Shown one piece after another: positions 1 to 7,710 of a stretch of DNA of 64,000 nucleotides; position 1 is the stretch's first letter; each line of letters starts with the position of its first letter. Both the position numbers and the translations under genes were made by a program. The notes under the pieces were generated by a model. It had not been told where the DNA came from. It saw only the letters and a program-made list of their open reading frames with translations, and did not search any database. Where the stretch lies: contig CAWBSM010000002.1 of assembly GCA_963791455.1 (NCBI GenBank), positions 1,178,001-1,242,000 on the forward strand, written 5' to 3'. This stretch comes from Bog-473 sp963791455. Its GTDB lineage: Bacteria > Actinomycetota > Acidimicrobiia > Acidimicrobiales > RAAP-2.

Positions 1-471
1 CCCGCGCAGGTCGACCTCGAACCCCTCGGGGACGATGATGTCGACGCCCCCCATGAAGGCTAGGGCGGTGATCTCGACCTCGGGGCTTTCAAGCTCGGCT
101 CGACGCAGGTCCATGTCGCACCCGCCCATGAAGGCCACCGCGTTGGTCTTCCCTCCGAGGCGCCAGCGGCCCTTGGTGCTGTGCCCGCTCAAGATGGCCA
201 CGTGCCAGCGACGGGTCGCGCGGGAGGACCCCCCGACCGGTCCGGGTGCGACGGGTAGGTCGGCCATGACGGCGTCCAGCTCGCCGCGGGTCCGGGCCTC
301 GAGGGCCCGCGCCATGCGGTCGGAGAACTCGTCGAGGGTCAGCCGGCCCTCGACCACGTGGTCACGCAGGAGCGCGATGGTGAGGTCGCGGTCGACGTCC
401 GCCACGCGCTCGGCCGGCGCCCGGCGCCGCGGGGGCTCCGGTTGCTGCGGGGGGACCGGCCAGTCAGCCAT
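1..471 (-). CDS. DUF1707 / LiaF-like cell-envelope protein (C-terminus off the left edge)
   Basis: 157 codons are visible, starting at ATG 469-471; the stop lies beyond base 1. Residues about 22-75 form a DUF1707 (SHOCT-like) helical domain, with the characteristic RLTLDEFSDRMARALEAR stretch. The later part has two FMGG-type turns (FMGGCDMDLRRA and FMGGVDIIVPEGF), typical of the LiaF/DUF2154 beta-helical 'cell wall-active antibiotics response' domain. The visible part has no membrane segment. In actinomycetes such proteins are associated with envelope stress, but the exact role is unknown. It lies downstream of ald on the same strand, 57 bp away and beyond a hairpin, so co-transcription is uncertain. 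Confidence 0.8.
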   Translation of the reverse strand, partial: MADWPVPPQQPEPPRRRAPAERVADVDRDLTIALLRDHVVEGRLTLDEFSDRMARALEARTRGELDAVMADLPVAPGPVGGSSRATRRWHVAILSGHSTKGRWRLGGKTNAVAFMGGCDMDLRRAELESPEVEITALAFMGGVDIIVPEGFEVDLRG

Positions 472-498
472 CTCGACCAGTTTGCCCGCTCCACCCCA

Positions 499-517
499 GG
501 CCCGGCGGAACCGGGCC
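499..517 (-). terminator. GC hairpin directly after ald
   Basis: The sequence is a perfect inverted repeat, GGCCCGG / CCGGGCC, around the 5-base loop CGGAA. It lies 11 bases past the ald stop codon on the minus strand. No T-run follows it, so it may be a weak or factor-assisted terminator, or only an mRNA-stabilising stem between ald and the DUF1707 gene. Confidence 0.4.
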
Positions 518-528
518 GGGGGGCCGGA

Positions 529-1650
529 TCAGTCCAGCAGCTCCCAGAGGGGCGTGAACTCCATTCCGTGGGCGTCGGCCACCGGTCGGTAGACGACATG
601 GCCCTCGGCCACGTTCACGCCTTCGGCCAGCGCGTGATCGACCTGGACCGCGTGCTTCCAGCCCTGGTTGGCGATCGCCAGCGTGTACGGGAGGGTGGCG
701 TTGGCCAACGCGTGGGTGGAGGTGTGCGGGACGGCGCCCGGCATGTTGGCCACGCAGTAGAAGATGGACCCGTGCACCTCGAACGTGGGGTTCGAATGCG
801 TCGTCGGTCGGGTCGACTCGAAGCAACCACCCTGGTCCACCGAGATGTCGACCAGCACCGACCCCCGCCGCATCTGCTCGACCAGCGCGTCGGACACCAG
901 GCGCGGCGCCCGGGCACCCACCACGAGCACGGCCCCAATCACGATGTCGGCCTCGAGGCACACCTCCTCGATGGCGTGCTCGGACGAGGCCACCGTCTCG
1001 AGCGCACCTCGGAAGTGATGGTCGACTTCGCGCAACCGGTCCAGGTTGCGGTCAAGGATGAACACTTCCGAGTGCATGCCTACGGCCATCGTGGCCGCCG
1101 CCATCCCGGCCACCCCGGCGCCGAGAATCACCACACGGGCGGAGCGCACCCCGGGCACGCCGCAGACGAGCACTCCCCTGCCCCCGCCCGGCCGCATCAA
1201 GTGGTGCGCGCCCATCAGCGGGGCCATCCGCCCCGCCACTTCGCTCATGGGCGCCAGCAGCGGAAGCGTGTTGTCCTCCTGGCGCACCGTCTCGTAGGCG
1301 ATCGCCACGTTGCCGGCGGTGACCAGCGCCTCCGTGCACTCCCTCGACGCGGCGAGGTGCAGATAGGTGAAGAGCGTCTGGCCGGGGCGCCGGCCGAGCA
1401 GGTGGTACTCCTGAGGAACCGGTTCCTTGACCTTGCACACGAGGTCCGCCGCTGCCCAGACCTCCTCGGTGGAGTCGAGGATCTTCGCCCCGGTGCGGAC
1501 GAAATCGGCGTCCGGCATGGCCGAGCCGTCCCCGGCCCCCTTTTGTACGTAAACGGTGTGACCGGCCGAGGTGAGCTCACGTACGCCCGCCGGTGTTAAC
1601 GCGACGCGGTACTCGTCTGTCTTCACCTCGCTCGGGACCCCGATGATCAT
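529..1650 (-). CDS. ald: Alanine dehydrogenase
   Basis: 373 aa, the normal length for Ald, which interconverts L-alanine and pyruvate plus ammonia with NAD(H). The N-terminus MIIGVPSEVKTDEYRVALTP is the family signature. The substrate-binding lysine is visible in VCKVKEPVP (K75) and the catalytic histidine in FTYLHLA (H98). The Rossmann segment VVILGAGVAGMAAA and the late DISVDQGGC motif with its aspartate are present. It starts 3 nt after the stop of the upstream aldehyde dehydrogenase, so the two are probably one transcript. The divergent Lrp/AsnC regulator fits, since ald is a classic target of this regulator family in actinobacteria. Function is confident; the role as catabolic nitrogen release is inferred from context. 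Confidence 0.96.
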   Translation of the reverse strand: MIIGVPSEVKTDEYRVALTPAGVRELTSAGHTVYVQKGAGDGSAMPDADFVRTGAKILDSTEEVWAAADLVCKVKEPVPQEYHLLGRRPGQTLFTYLHLAASRECTEALVTAGNVAIAYETVRQEDNTLPLLAPMSEVAGRMAPLMGAHHLMRPGGGRGVLVCGVPGVRSARVVILGAGVAGMAAATMAVGMHSEVFILDRNLDRLREVDHHFRGALETVASSEHAIEEVCLEADIVIGAVLVVGARAPRLVSDALVEQMRRGSVLVDISVDQGGCFESTRPTTHSNPTFEVHGSIFYCVANMPGAVPHTSTHALANATLPYTLAIANQGWKHAVQVDHALAEGVNVAEGHVVYRPVADAHGMEFTPLWELLD

Positions 1651-1653
1651 GGG

Positions 1654-3081
1654 CTACTGCTCGATGTTGCTCATCACGTGCTTCACCCGCGTGTAGTCCT
1701 CGAAGCCGTACTGGGACAGGTCCTTGCCGTACCCGGACCGCTTGAACCCGCCGTGGGGCATCTCGGCCACCAGCGGGATGTGGGTGTTGATCCACACGCA
1801 ACCGAAGTCGAGATCGCGGGCCATGCGCATGGCGCGGCCGTGATCCCGGGTCCACACCGACGACGCCAGTCCGTATTGCACGCCGTTGGCCCACTCGAGC
1901 GCCTCGGCCTCGTCGCTGAATTCTTGGACGGTGATCACCGGCCCGAACACCTCGGACTGGACCATCTCGTCGTCCTGGCGCAGTCCGGCGACGACGGTGG
2001 GCGCGAAGCAGAACCCGCGGTCGCCCACCTGGGCCCCCCCGGTCACCACCGACGCATGGGCGGGGGTGCGCTCCACGAACCCACGCACCCGCTCCAGTTG
2101 TGTGGCGCTGTTCAGCGGTCCGTAGTCGGCTGCCTCGTTGTCGGGGCCTCCGACGGTGGTCCCCTCCGCCTGCTCGACCAGGGCGGCCAACAGGTCCTCG
2201 TGCACGCGCGGCGCCGCCAAGACGCGTGTCGCCGCCGTGCAGTCCTGGCCCGCATTGAAGTAGCCCGCTCCGGCGATGCCTTCCGCCGCGGCGGCCGGGT
2301 CGGCGTCGTCGAAGACGATGACCGGCGCCTTGCCGCCGAGCTCGAGGTGAACCCGCTTGAGGGTGGGTGCCGCGGCCGCCGCGACCTCCATCCCGGCGCG
2401 AACCGAGCCGGTCACCGACACCATGGCCGGCATGTCGTGCGCGACCAGGGCCCGCCCGGTGTCGCGGTCACCGCACACCACGTTGAAGACGCCCGGCGGG
2501 AGGTGCTCGGCCATGATCTCGGCCATGAGCAGCGTCGTGACCGGCGTCGTGTCCGACGGCTTGAGCACCATGGTGTTCCCGGCCGCCAGCGCCGGGGCGA
2601 ACTTCCACACCGCCATCATCATGGGGTAGTTCCACGGCGTCACCGCGCCGCACACGCCCAGCGGCTCCCGGCGGATGAACGACGTGTGCCCCGCCATGTA
2701 CTCCGCCGCCGCCAGGCCCTCGAGATGCCGGGCGGCTCCCGCGAAGAAGCGGATCTGGTCGACCATGGGCGGGATCTCCTCGTCCATGGTCAGCTGGTAG
2801 GGCTTCCCCGTGTTCTCCGACTCGGCCCGGACCAAGTCCTCGGCCTGGGCTTCCAACGCGTCGGCGATCCGGATCAGCGCCAGGCTGCGCTCCGAGGGGG
2901 TGGTGCGGCGCCAGGTGGTGAAGGCGTCCGCCGCGGCGCGGAGCGCACGGTCGACGTCGGCCGGACCGGAAACGGGCGCGTCGGCGAAGGGTTCGCCCGT
3001 GCTGGGGTTGACGAGCGGTGCCGTGGGCCCGTCTTCGGCGTCTCGGTAAGCCCCTCCGACGAAGTTCTGCAACCTGCGCAT
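1654..3081 (-). CDS. Aldehyde dehydrogenase, gamma-aminobutyraldehyde/betaine-aldehyde type
   Basis: 475 aa from ATG 3081, chosen over an in-frame start 24 nt upstream because GAAGGGAG sits 5 nt before this ATG. The fold is a complete ALDH: TPWNYPMMMAVWKFAPALAA substrate/NAD region, general-base glutamate in LELGGKAP (E247) and nucleophile in NAGQDCTAATR (C281). The C-terminal PHGGFKRSGYGKDLS is typical of PatD/PuuC-like aminobutyraldehyde dehydrogenases, which oxidise 4-aminobutanal from putrescine to GABA with NAD+. Neighbouring aminotransferase and FAD oxidase genes support a polyamine route; betaine aldehyde remains an alternative substrate. It is divergent from the Lrp-type regulator and likely controlled from their shared 185-bp region. 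Confidence 0.9.
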   Translation of the reverse strand: MRRLQNFVGGAYRDAEDGPTAPLVNPSTGEPFADAPVSGPADVDRALRAAADAFTTWRRTTPSERSLALIRIADALEAQAEDLVRAESENTGKPYQLTMDEEIPPMVDQIRFFAGAARHLEGLAAAEYMAGHTSFIRREPLGVCGAVTPWNYPMMMAVWKFAPALAAGNTMVLKPSDTTPVTTLLMAEIMAEHLPPGVFNVVCGDRDTGRALVAHDMPAMVSVTGSVRAGMEVAAAAAPTLKRVHLELGGKAPVIVFDDADPAAAAEGIAGAGYFNAGQDCTAATRVLAAPRVHEDLLAALVEQAEGTTVGGPDNEAADYGPLNSATQLERVRGFVERTPAHASVVTGGAQVGDRGFCFAPTVVAGLRQDDEMVQSEVFGPVITVQEFSDEAEALEWANGVQYGLASSVWTRDHGRAMRMARDLDFGCVWINTHIPLVAEMPHGGFKRSGYGKDLSQYGFEDYTRVKHVMSNIEQ

Positions 3082-3164
3082 GCCGCTCCCTTCACCACGT
3101 GGCACGTTGGTTACAGGATCACAGATGATCCCACTCCCAACAAGCGTTTTCGCAATAACCAGAC

Positions 3165-3217
3165 CAGAATATGACTAATTCTGCTTGACTGGGGTGGGTA
3201 AGATGACACAATTCTGC
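3165..3217. promoter_or_regulatory. Operator-like dyad and promoter between aldehyde dehydrogenase and Lrp-type regulator
   Basis: CAGAATATGACTAATTCTG (3165-3183) is a perfect 6-bp inverted repeat around a 7-bp spacer. The half-site AATTCTGC recurs in direct orientation, at 3177-3184 and 3210-3217, 33 bp apart or about three helical turns. A plausible plus-strand promoter, TTGACT (3185-3190) N16 CACAAT (3207-3212), lies between and across these sites. The area is AT-richer than its surroundings. Lrp/AsnC proteins bind spaced palindromes of this size and usually autoregulate. Binding by the adjacent regulator is inferred. Confidence 0.6.
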
Positions 3218-3266
3218 ATACCTCGGGCTCTGCCCCGGGGACGGAACGAGCGAAGCGAGGTGCCAG

Positions 3267-3782
3267 TTGCCCGACACCCCCGAACCGGTGGAGACGGGCC
3301 TCGAGAAAGAGGGTGGTGGTCAGGCTGCTGCGAGCGCCCTCCTCGACTCGCCGAACCGGGCCATCATCGAGGCGCTGCAGCGCGACGGGCGCCAACCCTA
3401 CGGCGCGATCGCCGCAGCGGTCGGGTTGTCCGAAGCCGCCGTACGCCGCCGTGTCCAGCGGCTCCGCGAGTCGGGGGTCATGCAGATCGTGGCGGTCACC
3501 GACCCACTGCAGCTCGGCTTCACCCGCCAAGCCATGATCGGCATCTCGGTGGAGGGCGACGTGCGTGGGGTCGCCGAGAAGCTGTCGGCCCTGCACGAGG
3601 TCGACTACGTCGTGATGTGCGCCGGTCGGTTCGACCTGCTGGCGGAGATCGTCTGCGAGGACGACGAGCGGTTGCTGCACGTCCTCAACGACTCGGTACG
3701 TTCGATTCCCGGCGTGCGTGCCACCGAGACCTTCTTGTACCTGAAGCTGGCCAAGCAGACCTACACCTGGGGCACCCGGTGA
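3267..3782 (+). CDS. Lrp/AsnC-family transcriptional regulator
   Basis: 171 aa, start TTG 3267 behind GCGAGG. Residues about 28-75 form the AsnC-type winged helix (PNRAIIEALQRDGR, then YGAIAAAVGLSEAAVRRRVQ). A RAM/ligand-binding domain follows, with the hallmark VDYVVMCAGRFDLLAEIVCED stretch in shortened form and a final FLYLKLAKQTY. Length and layout are standard for the family. It lies 28 nt before the aminotransferase and is divergent from the ald block, so it is the natural candidate regulator for both sides, sensing an amino acid or amine intermediate. The ligand cannot be read from sequence. A 20-residue acidic N-terminal extension precedes the helix-turn-helix. Confidence 0.9.
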   Translation: MPDTPEPVETGLEKEGGGQAAASALLDSPNRAIIEALQRDGRQPYGAIAAAVGLSEAAVRRRVQRLRESGVMQIVAVTDPLQLGFTRQAMIGISVEGDVRGVAEKLSALHEVDYVVMCAGRFDLLAEIVCEDDERLLHVLNDSVRSIPGVRATETFLYLKLAKQTYTWGTR

Positions 3783-3810
3783 GCGGCCCCGGCCCCCGAG
3801 CGGAGGAACG

Positions 3811-5190
3811 ATGAGCAGCACGAGCCCAGAGAACTCCAACTTGAGCGATCACGCACGACGCCATCTGTGGATGCACTTCAGCCGGATGAGCAGCTACGAA
3901 GACCACGAAGTGCCCGTGATCGTGCGGGGCGAAGGCGCCTACGTGTGGGACCAGCACGGGAAGCGCTACCTGGATGGCCTGGCGGGGCTGTTCACGTCGC
4001 AGATCGGCCACGGCAGGACCGAGCTCGCCGAGGCAGGCGCCAAGCAGGCCGAGACGCTGGCCTACTTCCCGCTCTGGACCTACGCGCACCCGCGCGCCAT
4101 CGAGCTGGCCGACCGTGTGGCCGCCTACGCCCCGGGCGACCTGAACCGCGTCTTCTTCACCACCGGTGGCTCCGAGGCGGTCGAGTCGGCGTGGAAGCTC
4201 GCCCGCCAGTACTTCCGGCTGCAGGGCCAGCCATTGCGGACGAAGGTCATCAGCCGCTACATCGCCTACCACGGCACGTCCATGGGCGCGCTCTCGATCA
4301 CCGGGATCCCGGACTTGCGCACGCCGTTCGAACCCCTCGTCCCGGGGGCGATCAAGGTGCCGAACACGAACTTCTACCGCGCCGAGCTGTTCGCCGACGA
4401 CGAGGTGGCCTTCGGTCGCTGGGCGGCCGACGAGATCGAACGCGCGATCGAACGCGAAGGCCCGGACACCGTGGCGGCGGTGTTCCTCGAGCCGGTGCAA
4501 AACGCGGGCGGCTGCTTCCCTCCGCCGCCCGGCTATTTCGAACGTGTCCGCGAGATCTGCGACCGCCACGGCGTGCTCTTGGTGTCCGACGAGGTGATCT
4601 GCGCCTTCGGACGCCTCGGCCATTGGTTCGGCGCCATTCGGTACGGGTACCAACCGGACATCATCACGGTGGCCAAGGGCCTCACGTCGGGCTACGCGCC
4701 CCTGGGCGCCATGATCGCCTCCGATCGCCTGATGGAGCCCTTCCTCGCTCCCGGCGCGTCCTTCTTGCACGGGTTCACGTTCGCCGGGCACCCGGTGAGT
4801 TGTGCGGTGGCGCTGGCCAATCTCGACGTCTTCGAAGGAGAGCAGATCCTGCAACATGTACAGGCCACCGAGGACGCGTTCCGCGCGGCACTCGAGGGGC
4901 TCTACGACCTGCCCATCGTGGGCAACGTGCGCGGTGCGGGCTACTTCTACGGAATTGAGCTCGTGAAGGACAAGGACACCCGGCTCTCGTTCGACGACGA
5001 GGAATCTGAGCGACTGTTGCGCGGCTACCTCTCGGGCGCCCTGTTCGAGGCCGGGCTGATCTGCCGGGCCGACGACCGGGGTGACCCCGTGGTGCAGCTC
5101 TCCCCGCCGCTCATCTGCGGCCAAGAGGAGATCGACTTCATCTCCTCCACGCTGCGCGAGGTGCTCTCCGAGGCGTGGCGCCGGATGTAA
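3811..5190 (+). CDS. Class III PLP aminotransferase (omega-amino acid/putrescine:pyruvate type)
   Basis: 459 aa, ATG preceded by GGAGGAA. Fold type I class III landmarks are in order: FFTTGGSEAVESAWKLARQY (phosphate-binding turn), YHGTSMGALS, the glutamate in FLEPVQNAGG, DEVICAFGRLG, and the Schiff-base lysine K289 in TVAKGLTSGYAPLGA. The family moves terminal amino groups of omega-amino acids or diamines to pyruvate or 2-oxoglutarate. With alanine dehydrogenase nearby, a pyruvate acceptor and alanine product would fit. The downstream oxidase starts inside its last codons (16-nt overlap), implying translational coupling. Substrate is inferred from neighbours; beta-alanine or putrescine are the leading options. 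Confidence 0.9.
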   Translation: MSSTSPENSNLSDHARRHLWMHFSRMSSYEDHEVPVIVRGEGAYVWDQHGKRYLDGLAGLFTSQIGHGRTELAEAGAKQAETLAYFPLWTYAHPRAIELADRVAAYAPGDLNRVFFTTGGSEAVESAWKLARQYFRLQGQPLRTKVISRYIAYHGTSMGALSITGIPDLRTPFEPLVPGAIKVPNTNFYRAELFADDEVAFGRWAADEIERAIEREGPDTVAAVFLEPVQNAGGCFPPPPGYFERVREICDRHGVLLVSDEVICAFGRLGHWFGAIRYGYQPDIITVAKGLTSGYAPLGAMIASDRLMEPFLAPGASFLHGFTFAGHPVSCAVALANLDVFEGEQILQHVQATEDAFRAALEGLYDLPIVGNVRGAGYFYGIELVKDKDTRLSFDDEESERLLRGYLSGALFEAGLICRADDRGDPVVQLSPPLICGQEEIDFISSTLREVLSEAWRRM

Positions 5191-6596
5191 CGCCGGGGGC
5201 CGTCTCGGGCTACCAGCGACTCTCGCTCTGGTGGGAGGCCGTGCCGGTCCCGCTGCCGCCACGCCCGGCCCTGACCCAGGACATGCAGGTCGACGTGTGC
5301 ATCGTCGGCGGCGGCTTCACCGGACTGTGGACGGCCCACGCGTTGGCGCTGGCCGACCCCACCCTGCGGGTGGCCCTGGTCGAACGCGAGGTGGCGGGAT
5401 TCGGGGCCTCGGGCCGGAACGGAGGGTGGTGCTCGGCGCTGTTCGCCACCTCCGACGCCGCGTTGACCCGACGGCACGGGCGCGCGGCCATGCAAGCGAT
5501 GCGCCGGGCACTGCAGGAGACGGTCGACGTCGTCGGTGCGAGTGCGCAGAGTGCGGGCATCGACTGCCATTTCGCCAAGGGTGGATCGGTGAACCTCGTG
5601 CGCAGCGAAGCGCAACGGGTGCGGGCGCTGGCCGAAATCGACGAGGCGCGCGCGCTCGGCGTGGGCGAGGACGATCTGCGCTGGCTCGGCCGCGAAGAAG
5701 CGCTCGAGTTGATCGGGGCGACGGGGATGCTTGGCGCGACCTACACGCCGCACTCCGCGGCTCTGCAGCCCGCGCTGTTGGCGCGCGGACTGGCGGACGC
5801 GGTCGAGCGACGCGGGGTGCAGGTCTTCGAGCACACAGAAGTGCTCGACATCCGGGCGCGTTCGACGATAGGCGGCCCGTGGGTCGAGACCCGCGGCGGC
5901 ACCGTGCAGGCGGACGTCGTGGTGCGGGCCACCGAGGCCTGGACGCCCACCCTGCCGGGGTTCCACCGCGACATCGTCCCGGTGTACTCCCTCATGGTGG
6001 CGACCGAGCCCCTCGGCGACGGGTTCTGGGCTTCTGCCGGCCTCGAGGGTCGTACCACCTTCGCCGACCACCGTCACATGATCATCTACGGCCAGCGCAC
6101 GGCGGATGCTCGCATCGCCTTCGGGGGCCGCGGCGCGCCCTACCACTATGGGTCGACAGTGCGGCCTGCCTACGACAGGGAGCCGGCCGTCCATGCGCTG
6201 TTGCAGCGGACGCTGATCGATCTCTTTCCCGACCTGAGGGACGCGCGCTTCACACATGCGTGGGGCGGACCGCTCGGCATCCCACGCGACTGGCACTCCT
6301 CGGTGGGCTTCGACCGCAGTACGGGCCTGGCGTGGGCGGGCGGGTACGTCGGCGACGGCGTGGCCACCACCAACCTGGCCGGTCGCACCTTGGCCGACCT
6401 CATCACGGGGGCCGAGTCCCCGCTGACCACGCTGCCCTGGGTGGGGCACCGTTCGCCTCCATGGGAGCCCGAGCCCCTGCGCTGGCTCGGCGTCAACGCG
6501 GGGCTGTGGACGATGCGGCTAGCCGACCGCAGCGAGGCCCGACGCGGCCGGCCGAGCCGGCTGGCCGGGGCCATGGGACGGCTCCTTGGGCAGTGA
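5175..6596 (+). CDS. FAD-dependent amine/amino-acid oxidoreductase (DadA/PuuB family)
   Basis: 473 aa, start GTG 5175 overlapping the aminotransferase end and preceded by CGAGG; the next candidate, at residue 37, would cut into the FAD domain. The FAD dinucleotide motif CIVGGGFTGLWTA (GGGFTG at 45-50) is followed by GASGRNGGW, the covalent/flavin-contact region typical of gamma-glutamylputrescine oxidase and D-amino-acid dehydrogenase relatives. The C-terminal WAGGYVGDGVATTNLAGR closes the flavin site. The likely reaction is oxidation of a C-N bond in a secondary amine or aminated intermediate. Together with the aminotransferase and aldehyde dehydrogenase it suggests a polyamine degradation set. 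Exact substrate unknown. Confidence 0.88.
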   Translation: MAPDVTPGAVSGYQRLSLWWEAVPVPLPPRPALTQDMQVDVCIVGGGFTGLWTAHALALADPTLRVALVEREVAGFGASGRNGGWCSALFATSDAALTRRHGRAAMQAMRRALQETVDVVGASAQSAGIDCHFAKGGSVNLVRSEAQRVRALAEIDEARALGVGEDDLRWLGREEALELIGATGMLGATYTPHSAALQPALLARGLADAVERRGVQVFEHTEVLDIRARSTIGGPWVETRGGTVQADVVVRATEAWTPTLPGFHRDIVPVYSLMVATEPLGDGFWASAGLEGRTTFADHRHMIIYGQRTADARIAFGGRGAPYHYGSTVRPAYDREPAVHALLQRTLIDLFPDLRDARFTHAWGGPLGIPRDWHSSVGFDRSTGLAWAGGYVGDGVATTNLAGRTLADLITGAESPLTTLPWVGHRSPPWEPEPLRWLGVNAGLWTMRLADRSEARRGRPSRLAGAMGRLLGQ

Positions 6597-6615
6597 TCGG
6601 TGCCATGATTCCGGC

Positions 6616-7068
6616 GTGCAGGAGACGGCGACGGAGGCGATCACCAAGCTGGTCTACACCTACGCCGAGCGAATCGACGCCGGCGACTTCGCCGGTGTGG
6701 GCGACATCCTCGGGCACGCCACCATGACCTTCGAGGGATTCGACGATGCGGTGGCGGGGCGCGACGCCATCGAAGGCCTCTACACGCGCACCACGCGTCG
6801 CTACGAGGACGGTACTCCGCGCAGCAAGCACGTCATCACGAACCTGATCGTCGACGTCGCCGACGACGGCACCATGGCGTCGAGCCGGTCCTACTTCACC
6901 GTGCTGCAAGCCGTGCCCGGTGCGTTTTCGCTCCAGCCGGTGATCGCCGGCCGGTACCGACACGCCTACGAGCGGGTGGAAGGCCGCTGGCGCATCGCCG
7001 CCATGCACATAGTGATCGACCTCACCGGCGACCTGGGTCACCACATGCTGTTCGACCTGGCGCCATGA
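6616..7068 (+). CDS. SnoaL/NTF2-like small protein
   Basis: 150 aa from GTG 6616. An upstream TTG (6586) is possible but overlaps the previous gene and has no ribosome site. CATGAT lies 6 nt before this GTG, matching the leaderless spacing of other genes here. The sequence has the cone-shaped NTF2 pattern: helix ITKLVYTYAERIDAGDFAGVGDIL, then YTRTTRRY, strands with THV-like SKHVITNLIVDV, and a C-terminal RWRIAAMHIVIDL. Members are ketosteroid-isomerase-like enzymes, dehydratases or ligand binders. No catalytic Asp/His pair is obvious. It follows the oxidase by 19 nt and precedes a DUF2505 gene by 7 nt. Confidence 0.78.
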   Translation: MQETATEAITKLVYTYAERIDAGDFAGVGDILGHATMTFEGFDDAVAGRDAIEGLYTRTTRRYEDGTPRSKHVITNLIVDVADDGTMASSRSYFTVLQAVPGAFSLQPVIAGRYRHAYERVEGRWRIAAMHIVIDLTGDLGHHMLFDLAP

Positions 7069-7075
7069 GCGCGCC

Positions 7076-7567
7076 ATGAAGCTCTCCCTTGTCTACGAAT
7101 GGGGCTGCGCGCCCGAAGCCTTCTGGTCCCTCTACTTCGACCCCGAATTCGCAGTACGCATGCACCTCGAGGCGCTGGGTTCCACCTCGGCCGAGGTGAT
7201 GTCCCAGGAGGGCGACCCCTCGAGTGGCCTGGTGCGGACCCTGCGCTATGGGCAACGGCCGCCCATGCCCGGTCCGGTGCGCAAGATCTTCGGCGAGGAG
7301 GTCACCACCACGGAGGTGACCACGTTCGACCCCGTGACCTCACGGGCCACCTTCACCATGACCCCTGGAACCATGGCCGACAAGACCCATATCGAGGGCG
7401 CCATCGCGCTGGACAGCGGAGGCGACACGACGACCGAGACGTTCACCCTCGAGGCACGGGTGAGGATCTTCGGGGTCGGACCCGTGGTCGAACGCTTCAT
7501 CGAGCACCAGGCGCACGCCATGCAGGACGCCGCCGTCGCTTTCATGCGGGCCGAACTGGAGCACTGA
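7076..7567 (+). CDS. DUF2505 domain protein (SRPBCC-like)
   Basis: 163 aa filling the whole DUF2505 domain, a family abundant in actinobacteria with a START/SRPBCC-like fold. The opening MKLSLVYEWGCAPEAFWSLYFDPEF and the ending VERFIEHQAHAMQDAAVAFM match the family pattern of an N-terminal strand, 'DPEF' helix and long C-terminal helix. Such folds enclose hydrophobic ligands; no enzymatic activity is established. The ATG is 7 nt past the preceding stop, so it should be co-translated with the NTF2-like gene. A 22-bp inverted repeat begins 36 nt after its stop. Confidence 0.82.
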   Translation: MKLSLVYEWGCAPEAFWSLYFDPEFAVRMHLEALGSTSAEVMSQEGDPSSGLVRTLRYGQRPPMPGPVRKIFGEEVTTTEVTTFDPVTSRATFTMTPGTMADKTHIEGAIALDSGGDTTTETFTLEARVRIFGVGPVVERFIEHQAHAMQDAAVAFMRAELEH

Positions 7568-7603
7568 CCGCTCACCACTTGACCGCACCGCCCGCCAGCA
7601 CAC

Positions 7604-7625
7604 AAGGTGTGGGCCGACACACCTT
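7604..7625. promoter_or_regulatory. 22-bp perfect inverted repeat upstream of the NCS1 permease
   Basis: AAGGTGTG and CACACCTT form perfect 8-bp arms separated by GGCCGA. The element lies 36 bases after the DUF2505 stop and about 85 bases before the permease ATG. It could be the operator of the permease or a stem-loop ending the upstream operon. No T-run follows it. Confidence 0.5.
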
Positions 7626-7710
7626 CGGTCGCTGGCAGGGAGGCGCACCGGGACCGGACCGGGTGGGGTGCGTGGGATCCGCGGACGCGACGACAGGGAG
7701 GGAACCGCCG

